A stretch of DNA of 64,000 nt from JBBDNV01 sp040877415 (GTDB lineage: Bacteria > Planctomycetota > Planctomycetia > Pirellulales > PALSA-1355): assembly GCA_040877415.1 (NCBI GenBank), contig JBBDNV010000144.1:1-64000 (forward strand). The letters run 5' to 3'. Numbering within the stretch: the stretch's first letter is position 1; every line of letters begins with the position of its first letter. The notes below the pieces were generated by a model. That model worked only from the letters and a program-made list of their open reading frames with translations, made no database searches and had not been told where the DNA came from. Of the stretch, positions 43,971 through 52,920 are shown one piece after another. The translations under genes and the position numbers were made by a program.

Positions 43971-45803
43971 TTACTCGCCGCCCTGCCGACTCGGCCCGCC
44001 GCCTCCGCCGGGTCCACCGGGCCCGCCGGGTCCGTCGCCCTGCCGCATCCTTTCCTGCATGAGACGGCGGATCTCCGCGATTTCCGCTGCGTCGATGAAT
44101 CCGTCGCTGTTGGAGTCCATGTCGCCGAAGCGGTCTTTCATGAAATCGGGGGCTTCTTCGCTGCTAATTTTTTTGTCGCCGTCTTTGTCGAGGGACATCA
44201 AGTCGAAGTTGCCGCGCCCGCCGCGACCGGCCTGTTTGCCCCGGGCCTCGGCACGGTCGCCGGGCGGCGTCTGGAGATTGGGGAGGTCTGCCGGCCTGTC
44301 GCCGCCGAAACGTTTGACGACGTCGACCGATTCATCGCCCCGTTCGTCCACGCGCGCCTCGGCGATTCTCTCGCGCGGGTTGAGCAGCACGAGCTCGTCA
44401 TCCCGTAGTCCCTTAGTGACCTGGATCCGCGTGTTGTTGCCCATCCCCAGCTCGACTTCGCGCTTTTCGACGGCGCCCGGACCACTGACCCAGCAATAGA
44501 ACTTGCCCTTTTGCGCGACCAGCGCCTGCACCGGCACGCTGAGCACGTCTTTCAAGTTGCGCACCAGGATTTCAACCGCCGCCGTCATGCCCGGACGCAG
44601 TCCGTTCGAATCGGTTTCGATCGCCACGATCGCCGCGTATTCCTTGACATTGCCGGAGAACCAGTTGCTCGGTTCTGGCTGGTTGGCCACGGAGGTGACG
44701 ATCCCCTGGAATTCGCGATCTTGAACCTTGATCCGCGCGCGCATGCCGCGCTGCAGGCTGTCGATCTTCGATTCGTGGACCGTGCACTTGACCTGCATGT
44801 GGGACAAGTCGGGCAAGCGAATGAGGGTCTGGCGCTCGCGAATCAAGGCGCCTTCCTCGACCATGGCCGATTGCGAATTGCTGCGGCGCTCTTGTTGCTG
44901 ATTGTTGTATACGACCATGCCGTCGGCCGGCGCCTTGATGACGCACTTTTCCAGTTCGACTTCGAGTTTCTTCAGGCGGTCCTGCTCCAGCTCGAAGGCC
45001 GCCTTTTCGGAGGCCATTTTGGCTTCGGACGAGTCACGCACGCTTTCCAGCCCGACCAGCGTCTTCGCCTTGGTGAACTTTTCCAGCACCGTGATGGCCA
45101 TCTCCGCCACTTGCAGATCGAGCTGAGAGCGCTCGACGGCAAACGCCTGGGCGTCGCGCTGCAGCGTCGTCACGTAGCCCTTGCGGTGCATGCGATTGGT
45201 GAAATTCAGCGTGTTGCGGGCGCTTTCCAGGTTTTCCTTGGCGACGGTGGCCTGCACTTTGAGCGTCTGCAGTTGCTGGACGAACGTGCCCTCGATGAAT
45301 TCCTGCACGGAGATCTTGGCGGATTCGAAGTTTTTCTCGGCCTCGATCATCAGCGCCTTGGCTTTTTCGTAGGCGATTCTCTGCAGGTCGATCTTTTCCT
45401 GCAGGCCGGCCGCGTCGAGCCGCACCAGCTCGTCGCCCTTTTTCACTTCGGTGCCGTCGGGGATGATCCACAGGATCGTGCTGCCGCCCGCCACCTCGCA
45501 CTTGATGTCCGTATTGTGCGAGCTCTCCAACGTGCCGTCCTCGGTAATGGAGACAATCAGGTCGGCCTTGTGCGCCTTTTCCGTCAGGAAGTTGCCGGGA
45601 GCCGAGGTGTCGTTCAGCAAACGCGATCCCACCGTCGTGGCGATCAAGATCGCGGCCACGATCATCGCAAACCCGACGATCAGCCAGCGCGGAATGCCGC
45701 GGCGACGTCGCCGGCGCGGAAGTTCGGGCTGGTTCGCCGCCCCGCTCACGACGGCGGCGAATTTGGACGGGTGCTGTATGTCTTCCCGGGTCGTGATGCT
45801 CAT
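43971..45803 (-). CDS. Membrane-fusion protein (MacA/HlyD type) with C-terminal EF-hands
   Basis: A 610-residue periplasmic adaptor. N-terminal membrane helix (about 38-60; WLIVGFAMIVAAILIATTVG), lipoyl-like halves (TIDGTLESSHNTDIKC, IKAPADGMVVYNNQQ), a long coiled-coil hairpin (about 120-290) and beta-barrel and membrane-proximal domains (VHESKIDSLQRGMRARI, GLRPGMTAAVEI, LSVPVQALVAQ). Past the normal end, near residue 470, come a charged linker and two canonical EF-hand loops, 539-550 (DKDGDKKISSEE) and 563-574 (DSNSDGFIDAAE), then a Gly/Pro-rich tail. The fusion is unusual. The ATG at 45803 starts the gene; it bridges the permease to the outer-membrane protein of the same cluster. Confidence 0.88.
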   Translation of the reverse strand: MSITTREDIQHPSKFAAVVSGAANQPELPRRRRRRGIPRWLIVGFAMIVAAILIATTVGSRLLNDTSAPGNFLTEKAHKADLIVSITEDGTLESSHNTDIKCEVAGGSTILWIIPDGTEVKKGDELVRLDAAGLQEKIDLQRIAYEKAKALMIEAEKNFESAKISVQEFIEGTFVQQLQTLKVQATVAKENLESARNTLNFTNRMHRKGYVTTLQRDAQAFAVERSQLDLQVAEMAITVLEKFTKAKTLVGLESVRDSSEAKMASEKAAFELEQDRLKKLEVELEKCVIKAPADGMVVYNNQQQERRSNSQSAMVEEGALIRERQTLIRLPDLSHMQVKCTVHESKIDSLQRGMRARIKVQDREFQGIVTSVANQPEPSNWFSGNVKEYAAIVAIETDSNGLRPGMTAAVEILVRNLKDVLSVPVQALVAQKGKFYCWVSGPGAVEKREVELGMGNNTRIQVTKGLRDDELVLLNPRERIAEARVDERGDESVDVVKRFGGDRPADLPNLQTPPGDRAEARGKQAGRGGRGNFDLMSLDKDGDKKISSEEAPDFMKDRFGDMDSNSDGFIDAAEIAEIRRLMQERMRQGDGPGGPGGPGGGGGPSRQGGE

Positions 45804-45934
45804 CGAGGAGCCCTGGTTGTGCCAACTTGGCGGGCGGGACGATTCAGGCAGGAACGCACGCGCGGAGTCTCGCGCCGCCGCGCTTTTTCATTCTCCCCTG
45901 TTTGGAGGCCGAATTCAAGTCAGGCTTGTCCGCG

Positions 45935-46040
45935 TGTGTGGCAAGGAATTCTGGCAGGTAGCTGAGTTCGCAAGAACCCAGATGATTCAGGCTGAATTCT
46001 TGCGAATGCAGCTACACACGCCATAGAAACTTGCCACACA
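45935..46040. repeat. Nested inverted repeat in the efflux operon
   Basis: Three pairs of arms nest: TGTGTGGCAAG (45935-45945) with CTTGCCACACA (46030-46040); GTAGCTG (45958-45964) with CAGCTAC (46009-46015); TTCGCAAGAA (45967-45976) with TTCTTGCGAA (45997-46006). Spacers are unequal, so the hairpin would have interior loops. It sits in the 270-base gap between the outer-membrane and fusion-protein genes. Confidence 0.75.
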
Positions 46041-46073
46041 CTTTTCCACTGACTTCCCCCCATGTTTCACCTG

Positions 46074-48944
46074 CTAAGGGGGAAGGATCGCAGGCAATTC
46101 CGCGGCACGCGGGCCATCGGAAGACGGCAACAGCCTGATTTCGCTTCCGGAGGTCAGTTCACCTTCCACTTCATCGGTTGGCAAATATCCGGCCGTCCGC
46201 GAGCCATCGCTGACGAGATCGTCTGGCCCGCGCGGCACGACGGGCAACGCCATCGCTTCTTCGGGTGCCGCCGCGGGCATCTCAGCCGCCGGACTGACGC
46301 TCTGGGGTTGCAGTTTCTCCGCGCCGCCGTCCGGCTCGCTCGCGCCGTCGCGCAAATCGTTCGGATCGACGCCGGCTTCTTCCATCCAATCGATCGGCAC
46401 ATTGGGGGGCAGCGGACACTCGTCGTCCGTAAGCGATGCGGCTTCCTCGAACGGCTTGTCGATCCACATGCCACAATCGTCGAGATCCAGTATGCCCAAG
46501 TCGCGATACAAGAGCAGCCGGGCCTGATAATAATTTAACACCACGCTCATCAGAAAGTTCTGCGCGCTCGTCAAGTCATTTAATGCAAAAATCAGGTTTT
46601 GCCCGACCGTGGGGCCCAGGGCCTCGACCGGCTGTCCCGGCTGCACCGGCGCGGGCGGCTTGTTGAGATCTTCGCGCGTTTTGTCCACCCGGCGCACCGA
46701 GATCATCACGGCGCGGCGCTGAATCTCCAAATTGGTTTCCAACTGCGCCAGTTGCCGCAGCCGGAAGCGCAACGACAGATTGATACCGTCCTGGTACTGG
46801 TAGAGCGCCCGACGCTGTCGTTGATAGAAAATCAGCGCGGAGCGGTAATCGTTGCGCGCCAGCCGGCGGGCAAACGGGGCGTCGAACTCCACGCCCACTC
46901 GAAGACTCCCGTTCTTTCCGCTAAAGTTGACGGGATTGTTGCCGACCGTGTTGACGTCGCCCGCAAACGTCAAATTGAGGCCCGCCTTCAACAGATTCGC
47001 GTTGAACGTGATCAACCGCCACTGGTCGACGAGGCTGGCCCGATTGTTCATCCAATCGAGACGGTTGGCCCGGGCAATTTCCAGGGCTCGCTCCCCGGTC
47101 AGCTCAATATGGGGAATTGTGACGGTTTCCAGCAGGGCCCGGGCCTTAACCAGTGTCAACTCCTGCGCGAGCCCCGACAGCCCGACCCCCAAGTTCACCA
47201 GTTCGTTTAGCGCCTGACCGGTCTCGCCGCCGCCCTCGACGCTGTTTCGCACGTTTTGCAACATGCCTTCGGTGTCGGCAAACCGCGTCTCGACGTCTTT
47301 GCGGCTGCCCTGCAGCTTTTCACGCTCTGCGGCGAAAGTTTGCTGCTGGGTTTGGGACATTTGTTTCTCGCGTTCGGGCACGGCGGCTTCAAGCTTTTCC
47401 ATGTCAAGGCTGGCCGACGCGAATTGTTCGCCCAGCCGATCGCGCAGAGCCGACAGCGTCGCCAACGCTTTGGCCAGGTCTTCACGCGTGGGTTCCTCCG
47501 GCAGATCGCCGACCACGCGGACGAATCCCTCGATCATGCGCTGCACGGACACGGTATCGGGATCGAGAAACTGAAATTCTTCGAGCATCGAGTCGTCCAG
47601 CGCGACCGCCGTGTCGGGGGGCAGCCCGAGAGTTCCTACCTTGAATGTATCCAGCGAATTCTGGTAACCGATTTGCGCGTCGAGCAGGTTTGCCCGCGTG
47701 GTCTCGATGTTCTGGCGGAATTGGTCGACCTGCACGATGTCGATCAGGCCGGCATCGAGGTTGGCCTCCAGCAGACCCAACGTGCCGAGCAGGGCATTGA
47801 GATTCCCCTGGAAGTTGGCAACCTGCTGCTTTTGCTGCAACAGTCCGATGAACCCGCCCACCTGTCCGGCACCCCCGCCGGAAAAGCCGGCGCCTGCGAC
47901 ACCCCCTCCTCCGCCACCAGCCCCGCCGCCGCGAATTCCAAACGTGCCGCTGCCGACCCCACCGAAGCCGCCCGCCCCCTGGCCGGTAAAGCCGGTCAAG
48001 CCGGTGCCGCCGAAGAATCCACCTGAGCGCTGCGGTCCGGCTACGTTCGTGGCGCCAACGGTCACGCTGGCGTAGAACCCTTGCCGGTAGTACTGGAAGG
48101 CCCGCAAATTGGCCAGCAAAGCCCGCTCGGCGATCGTCAACTGTTCCATCACGAAGGCCCGGCCTCCGTTTCGCAACAGGGGCTGGATGAGGCTGAAATT
48201 CAAAAGCGACGTGGTGAAGTTGGTATCCGGTCCGGCAAATTGCCACACGACGGAGTTTGCGAACCCGACCAAGAGCTCGCCCCCCGCCGAAAGGCCTCGA
48301 GCGAAACCCGCGTTCGTTCTCTGCGTCAGCCTGTTTTGTTCCCCCAGCCCTGAGCGCAGCGCACCCTCGTGTTCGAACACGGTCTCCGAATTGCCGAAGA
48401 ATTTCACGTCGAAGCGGAACCGCTCCGTGCTCACGTCCAGCGCCGAGAGGTAGATGGTTTCGATCTGGTCGCGATAGTCGGACGAGTGCACCTGCGCCAG
48501 GCACACCGAACCGTTCATGCTCAGCTTGATCGCCCCGTCCTCGGTCACTTCGTTGTATTGGGTGAGCAGCTCCTTCCAGCGCGGATTCTCCAGGTAGTAC
48601 CAGTCGCCGTTCGCGTGCCAGCAAGGCCACTGCTTTCGCCCCGCGACGCAGTGCATGTAGCGGTGCGAGGCCGGATCGTCGTACGGCATCGGCGGACAAT
48701 CCGGATTGGTCGGATCGAAGTACCGTGCGCGGGGATCCATCCCGATCGTGAAGTTGAGGTATCGCCAGCGCGGGTCGTTCGACTTTTGCGTGACCAGGTA
48801 TTTGACTTCCTTGTCGGCGCGCAGCCGGAAGAACTGCCGGCTGCAGCCGCACAGCGAAGCCATTACCAGCACGAGCGCCCCGCAGGCCAGAATCGCCCGT
48901 CGCCCCGAGAATTCAGTCACGTGCACCGCTATCGTCCGTGTCAT
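46074..48944 (-). CDS. Large TolC-type outer-membrane efflux lipoprotein
   Basis: A 956-residue outer-membrane protein, about twice the usual TolC size. The lipobox LCGC (Cys34) after a hydrophobic stretch (AILACGALVLVMASL) marks it as a lipoprotein. A front domain of about 200 residues precedes the efflux repeats; the first half of the barrel-tunnel (NVALLANLRAFQYYRQGFYASVT near 325) is followed by a glycine-rich run (about 345-395; FFGGTGLTGFTGQG, GGGGGVAGAGFSGGG), coiled coil with QVANFQGNLNALLGTLGLLE, and the second repeat near 720-880 (DYRSALIFYQRQRRALYQYQ, ARLLLYRDLGIL). The ATG at 48944 starts a proper signal; an in-frame run to 49211 is rejected. It begins the efflux operon. Confidence 0.82.
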   Translation of the reverse strand: MTRTIAVHVTEFSGRRAILACGALVLVMASLCGCSRQFFRLRADKEVKYLVTQKSNDPRWRYLNFTIGMDPRARYFDPTNPDCPPMPYDDPASHRYMHCVAGRKQWPCWHANGDWYYLENPRWKELLTQYNEVTEDGAIKLSMNGSVCLAQVHSSDYRDQIETIYLSALDVSTERFRFDVKFFGNSETVFEHEGALRSGLGEQNRLTQRTNAGFARGLSAGGELLVGFANSVVWQFAGPDTNFTTSLLNFSLIQPLLRNGGRAFVMEQLTIAERALLANLRAFQYYRQGFYASVTVGATNVAGPQRSGGFFGGTGLTGFTGQGAGGFGGVGSGTFGIRGGGAGGGGGGVAGAGFSGGGAGQVGGFIGLLQQKQQVANFQGNLNALLGTLGLLEANLDAGLIDIVQVDQFRQNIETTRANLLDAQIGYQNSLDTFKVGTLGLPPDTAVALDDSMLEEFQFLDPDTVSVQRMIEGFVRVVGDLPEEPTREDLAKALATLSALRDRLGEQFASASLDMEKLEAAVPEREKQMSQTQQQTFAAEREKLQGSRKDVETRFADTEGMLQNVRNSVEGGGETGQALNELVNLGVGLSGLAQELTLVKARALLETVTIPHIELTGERALEIARANRLDWMNNRASLVDQWRLITFNANLLKAGLNLTFAGDVNTVGNNPVNFSGKNGSLRVGVEFDAPFARRLARNDYRSALIFYQRQRRALYQYQDGINLSLRFRLRQLAQLETNLEIQRRAVMISVRRVDKTREDLNKPPAPVQPGQPVEALGPTVGQNLIFALNDLTSAQNFLMSVVLNYYQARLLLYRDLGILDLDDCGMWIDKPFEEAASLTDDECPLPPNVPIDWMEEAGVDPNDLRDGASEPDGGAEKLQPQSVSPAAEMPAAAPEEAMALPVVPRGPDDLVSDGSRTAGYLPTDEVEGELTSGSEIRLLPSSDGPRAAELPAILPP

Positions 48945-49363
48945 CAGTGATCGAGATGGATGAATCGATCGGCCAGCGCGCCCTGTGCGCAAGCCGCCAA
49001 CTGGGGTATTCGATGAGTAGCTTCGGCTGGTTAATTGGGATGACTTTAGCGATTGCAAGAACCTTGCCGATAATGCGAACTCTAGCGACCGCATGCACCG
49101 ACAGCAGGCCCGCCGTGGACTTCCCAGGTTTTCCAGTTCTCCAATCCGCCACGTACCGCGGTTTCTCCGCGGCTGTGGCGCCATAGGCGGGCGGGAATCG
49201 GCTTGCGACATGGGGCGCGGCGAATTATCCTATTTGTTGGGCGCCAAGCACCTTAGAACGTTTTTCAATGCCGCCGCGCCGCCGATTTCGACCGCAGCGC
49301 AGCGGCTCGTTTGCCGCGGTCGCCCCGATGCGTTGCTTACCGGGAATACCGAGGGAGGCCTCC
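48945..49363. other. Divergent intergenic region between efflux and DUF1598 genes
   Basis: 419 bases. No gene is seen; reading frames here are short and lack ribosome sites. Weak -35/-10-like pairs can be picked on both strands (for the minus strand near TTGCAA at about 49057), none convincing. GAGGGAGG at 49351-49358 is the ribosome site of the DUF1598 gene. Confidence 0.4.
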
Positions 49364-50722
49364 ATGTCCATTCGCAACCGCACCACCACGCAAGCGCGCC
49401 GGTTCGTGCTGGCAACCGCCCTGGCCGCTGCGAGCCTGTATGGGCTTCAGCCCGCACAGGCCCAGTTTGTCAATCAACAGGTCGGCGGCGTTTCGATCGA
49501 CGCGCGCGGAGTCTTGTCCAAAATTCGCGTCGACGAGCTCGACCAATTGAAGCATCATCGCCAGGCGGCTTTCATGGCCGTGCCGGGCGAGCTGAAGGAT
49601 GCCGGCCTGCGCAAAGTCTCGCTGCGCGAGCTCGAAGCCGCCATCGAAGAACACCAAAAAAATGGCACCCCGATCAGCGACGACATCCGCTATTTGGCCG
49701 GTCTCCAGCGGATTCAATACGTTTTCGTCTATCCCGAGACCCGCGACATCGTGATTGCCGGTCCGGCCGAGGGTTGGAAGCTTAACGCCTTGGGAGACGT
49801 GGTTGGAGAGACGACCAACCGGCCGGTGCTTCTGCTCGACGACTTGCTCGTGGCCCTGCGCTCGATCGAAGGCGCCCAGCAGACGGGCATCTCGTGTTCG
49901 ATCGATCCGACCGAGGACGGCTTGGCACGAAGTGCCGCCCTGACCCGGAAACTCCGCAACCCCGGCGCCAACATCAAGCCGCTCCTGGCCGAGCTGGAAC
50001 AAGCCATGGGGCCGCAGACGATCACCGTCAAGGGCGTGCCCGACACCAGCCATTTCGCCCGCGTGCTGGTGGCCGCCGACTACCGCATGAAGCGGATCGC
50101 GATGGGGTTTGAAGAATCGCCCGTCGCCGGGCTGCCCAACTATTTGCAGATGATCAAGACGACCGGCCGCGCGCCCAAGAGCATGCTGCCCCGCTGGTGG
50201 CTCGAACCCAATTACGACGCGATCCTGGCCGACGCCGATGGTATGGCCTTCGAGTTTCGCGGGGCCGGCGTCAAGGCGCTGACGCAGGATGAGGTCGCCA
50301 CGGCCTCGGGCCAGAAGCAGGCCACCGGAAAGTCCGACCCGCGGGCCCAGAAATGGGCCGAGCTGATGACGGCCCACTACGACGAGCTGTCGACCAAAGA
50401 CCCGATTTTCGGCCAACTGCGCAATTGCATCGACATGGCCGTCCTGGCGGCCTTGATTCACAAGGAAAACCTGGCCGAGAAAGCCGGCTGGAGTATGGCG
50501 CTGTTGGTCAGTTCCGAGTTGCCGGTCGAGAGTTATCACGCCCCGCGCCAAGTCGACTCGCAAGGCAGCGCCGTGGCCAAGGGCGGCGCCTGGGTGCTGA
50601 GCGTATCGGGCGGCGTGCTGATCAATCCCTGGCAACCGCTGGCCGAACCGCAGCAGAGTCTCGAATTAGGCGCCGATCGCACCAAAGCCGCCACGCGCGG
50701 TACGGGCTGGTGGTGGAACTAA
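49364..50722 (+). CDS. DUF1598 family exported protein
   Basis: A 452-residue protein with a signal peptide (FVLATALAAASLYGLQPAQA). The mature part begins with GGVSIDARGVLSKIRVDELD and contains the long conserved middle (VRKVSLRELEAAIEEHQKNG, YVFVYPETRDIVIAGPAEGW, GRPVLLLDDLLVALRS, VLVAADYRMKRIAMGFEESP, YDAILADADGMAFEFRGAGV) that I associate with DUF1598, a family known mainly from planctomycetes. No catalytic motif is seen and the function is unknown. The ATG at 49364 has GAGGGAGG just before it and starts the signal. It converges with a small minus-strand gene with a seven-base gap. Confidence 0.8.
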   Translation: MSIRNRTTTQARRFVLATALAAASLYGLQPAQAQFVNQQVGGVSIDARGVLSKIRVDELDQLKHHRQAAFMAVPGELKDAGLRKVSLRELEAAIEEHQKNGTPISDDIRYLAGLQRIQYVFVYPETRDIVIAGPAEGWKLNALGDVVGETTNRPVLLLDDLLVALRSIEGAQQTGISCSIDPTEDGLARSAALTRKLRNPGANIKPLLAELEQAMGPQTITVKGVPDTSHFARVLVAADYRMKRIAMGFEESPVAGLPNYLQMIKTTGRAPKSMLPRWWLEPNYDAILADADGMAFEFRGAGVKALTQDEVATASGQKQATGKSDPRAQKWAELMTAHYDELSTKDPIFGQLRNCIDMAVLAALIHKENLAEKAGWSMALLVSSELPVESYHAPRQVDSQGSAVAKGGAWVLSVSGGVLINPWQPLAEPQQSLELGADRTKAATRGTGWWWN

Positions 50723-50729
50723 GTTGTGG

Positions 50730-51047
50730 TCAGCGGTCAGGAGTTAAAGCTCGGATTCTCTGCTCGGCTTCGGCACCGATGTAGATCGACGATCGGAGGA
50801 ACTCATCGATCAGCCTGAGCGGGTTTCGCTCCGCAAGACTTGCATCGGAAACGTCCCGCATCCGTTCCAGCTCGCGCGAAATCTTCTCTCGCTCCTCGAG
50901 GAGCCGATCAAACTGCTCGTCGCAGGCGGTAATCGGCGGCGGATAGCTGCGAATCTCCTCGTAGATTCGGCTCTTTGCGCCCTCCAGCTCGATCTTGATT
51001 TCCCGCCATACCGACTCGATTAAGGCCGGTTTCACCTGTTCGCTCAT
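50730..51047 (-). CDS. Small helical hypothetical protein
   Basis: A 105-residue protein with no recognised family, probably all helix: ESVWREIKIELEGAKSRIYE, LLEEREKISRELERMRD in heptad-like order, and LRLIDEFLRSSIYIGAEAEQ. No signal, membrane or metal motif. Cytoplasmic; possibly an adaptor. It follows the LolA-like gene on the same strand after 107 bases containing a strong hairpin, so it is likely transcribed separately or weakly with it. Confidence 0.6.
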   Translation of the reverse strand: MSEQVKPALIESVWREIKIELEGAKSRIYEEIRSYPPPITACDEQFDRLLEEREKISRELERMRDVSDASLAERNPLRLIDEFLRSSIYIGAEAEQRIRALTPDR

Positions 51048-51086
51048 TGCGGCATCGAGCCTGGCAACTAGAAAATGCGGCTGCGC

Positions 51087-51115
51087 GCCGAGCCCGCCTA
51101 ACGAGCGGGCTCGGC
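51087..51115 (-). terminator. 11-pair hairpin between two minus-strand genes
   Basis: GCCGAGCCCGC (51087-51097) pairs perfectly with GCGGGCTCGGC (51105-51115), seven-base loop. On the minus strand a TTTT lies about 15 bases beyond. It could end transcription of the LolA-like gene or be a further intergenic palindrome. Confidence 0.4.
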
Positions 51116-51154
51116 ACGATCCGGCCGTGAAAACCCTAACCGAACAAGGCCCGT

Positions 51155-51943
51155 CTATTTCTTGTTGTCCTTCTTGTCTTCCGTCTTCTCCGCGGCCTTC
51201 TCCATGGGCTTCTCGAAGATCGCTTCGTCGATATCGCCGTTCACCTTGGTCTCGGTGTAGGTCGTCTGAATGTCGAGGACGTCGCCAATCTGGGCCCTAT
51301 TCTTGGTCGGAAGCTTGACCGGGCCGAACTCCTCGTAGCCCGACGTCTCGACGACAATCTCGATCTCGCCGAACATCGGGTTGTTCTGTTTCAGCGTCGT
51401 GCGCATGATCTGGTCCGACTCTTTGTCGACAAAGATCTTGACCGCGGGCCCTTCTTTGGGCGTCATCTGGATGACGTAGTACGCGACGTCGTCGACCGTT
51501 TCATCGTCGAGCTTTTCCGTCTTCATGCCGTCATCGATCTTCACGAAGGGATTCAACTCCGCGCTCTGCTTGATCTGGTTGGCTTCCTGGCCTTCGAGCT
51601 CCTGCAGGCCCATCATGCCGTCGCGCCAGGCGACCTTTCCGTTCCAGCCGTCCTTCTGCACGAAGACCGCCAGATCCAATGCCCGCAGCGCCTTTTTCCC
51701 CGGAATGATAGTCTCTTGGACGCTCCCTTCCATTTGACCGAAGGCGCCGTCGACTTTGACCTCGCCTTTGCGCTCGAGCCCCTTCAGGCCCACGAGCGCA
51801 TCGCGCCCGCCTTGCGCCTTGATATTCTTCGCCATGATCTCTTCGGCCGTCTGCGCCCCCGCGGCGGACGCCATGACCGCGATCAACGCTGCCGCCAAAA
51901 ACGAGACGGCCCTTTGTACACGCCAACCTGACAAGTCTTTCAT
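51155..51943 (-). CDS. Periplasmic LolA-like (outer-membrane lipoprotein-sorting-like) protein
   Basis: A 262-residue protein with signal peptide (QRAVSFLAAALIAVMASAAG). The mature part starts TAEEIMAKNIKAQGGRDALV followed by GLERKGEVKV, the typical opening of LolA/LolB-fold proteins, then a beta-rich body (VSVQETIIPGKKALRALDL, VAYYVIQMTPKEGPAVKIFV, IVVETSGYEEFGPVKLPTKN) and a Lys/Glu-rich tail. Such proteins bind lipids or lipoproteins in the periplasm; there is no sign of the exact cargo. The ATG at 51943 starts the signal; the in-frame run to 52111 is unsupported. Confidence 0.72.
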   Translation of the reverse strand: MKDLSGWRVQRAVSFLAAALIAVMASAAGAQTAEEIMAKNIKAQGGRDALVGLKGLERKGEVKVDGAFGQMEGSVQETIIPGKKALRALDLAVFVQKDGWNGKVAWRDGMMGLQELEGQEANQIKQSAELNPFVKIDDGMKTEKLDDETVDDVAYYVIQMTPKEGPAVKIFVDKESDQIMRTTLKQNNPMFGEIEIVVETSGYEEFGPVKLPTKNRAQIGDVLDIQTTYTETKVNGDIDEAIFEKPMEKAAEKTEDKKDNKK

Positions 51944-52230
51944 TGCAATCACCCTTTGCGGATCCTCTAGTTGAACTGCGATCGGTCGACAAATGACGCA
52001 CGACGCTTGGAGCCCACCGGACCCACGATGAGCATACCAAGTGTTCGCGGGCCATGCGACCAATTCGATTCCCGCGCGCCACCCCCCTCGTCTGAGAATC
52101 GATCCGTGCATCAGACTTTACGTGGCCGGGCCGCGCGGGCACGGCACGCCGTTCGATCGAGAATCTCGCGGAAAAAAACAACGCCGTCGGGGAACGAGCC
52201 CCGCGCGATGCCCGAGGGGTGAGCACGGCG

Positions 52231-52620
52231 TTAGCTGGCCACGTCCGCCAGCACCTTCTTGGCCATTTTGTCGTTGTCCGCGACGACCGCCAGCTCGATG
52301 AGGTCGTCCGCCACACCCACCAGGTAAATCGCTTCCAAATTCAAGCCGGCTTCGGCCAATTTAGACGCCACCCCGGTCAGCTCACCGGCCTTGTTTTCCA
52401 ACAACACCTTCGTCACGTCATGTTCTTCGAAGCGAATGTTCCGTTCGCGCAGCGCGCTGCGGGCCGCGTCGGCGTCGTCGGGAATAATCCGCACCTGGGC
52501 CTGACCGGCGACGCTCATCGCGGCCAGCGATTTGATGTTCACGCCGGCAAACGAAAGCGCGTTGGTGACGTCTGCCAGCTCGCCGGGAATATGCGTCAAG
52601 CGAATCAAGAAATCTTTCAT
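52231..52620 (-). CDS. Protein of two ACT domains
   Basis: A 129-residue protein made of two ACT domains (about 1-66 and 70-129), beginning MKDFLIRLTHIPGELADVTN and second ENKAGELTGVASKLAEAGLN. Each has the beta-alpha-beta pattern with the NI(K/Y)S-type start of the second strand. ACT domains bind small molecules, often amino acids, and regulate enzymes; free-standing pairs like this exist as separate regulators. No partner enzyme is next to it. It lies between the LolA-like gene and the beta-helix gene with about 300 bases on each side. Confidence 0.8.
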   Translation of the reverse strand: MKDFLIRLTHIPGELADVTNALSFAGVNIKSLAAMSVAGQAQVRIIPDDADAARSALRERNIRFEEHDVTKVLLENKAGELTGVASKLAEAGLNLEAIYLVGVADDLIELAVVADNDKMAKKVLADVAS

Positions 52621-52756
52621 GCCATCTTCCTTCCCTATAAGAGGGTGCGGCTGCTACCGCATTCGAGTCGTTCGGCGGTGTGCCGTCAAGCATCCGACGG
52701 TCCCGCGCCCCTTCCCGTGCCACTTGCAGGCGTGTGGTGAGCTGCCGGCGAGCTAT

Positions 52757-52784
52757 TTGCCACTCGTCACGAGCGCGATAGAAT
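52757..52784 (+). promoter_or_regulatory. Candidate promoter of the beta-helix gene
   Basis: TTGCCA (52757-52762) and TAGAAT (52779-52784) are 16 bases apart, within the 300-base gap between the ACT gene and the beta-helix gene; transcription would start near 52791, about 130 bases before the start codon. The rest of the gap holds nothing else clear. Confidence 0.4.
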
Positions 52785-52920
52785 CGAGCGGCACGGCATA
52801 TCCAGCACGCCGCTACGGCAACGCGGGCCGATTCCGAACTCAAGTGGAGATAAGCACCAGGGGCACGCACATTCGATTGAGCAACCGTCCGATCGAACCG
52901 GTTGCGCGAGGAGAGAAGCG

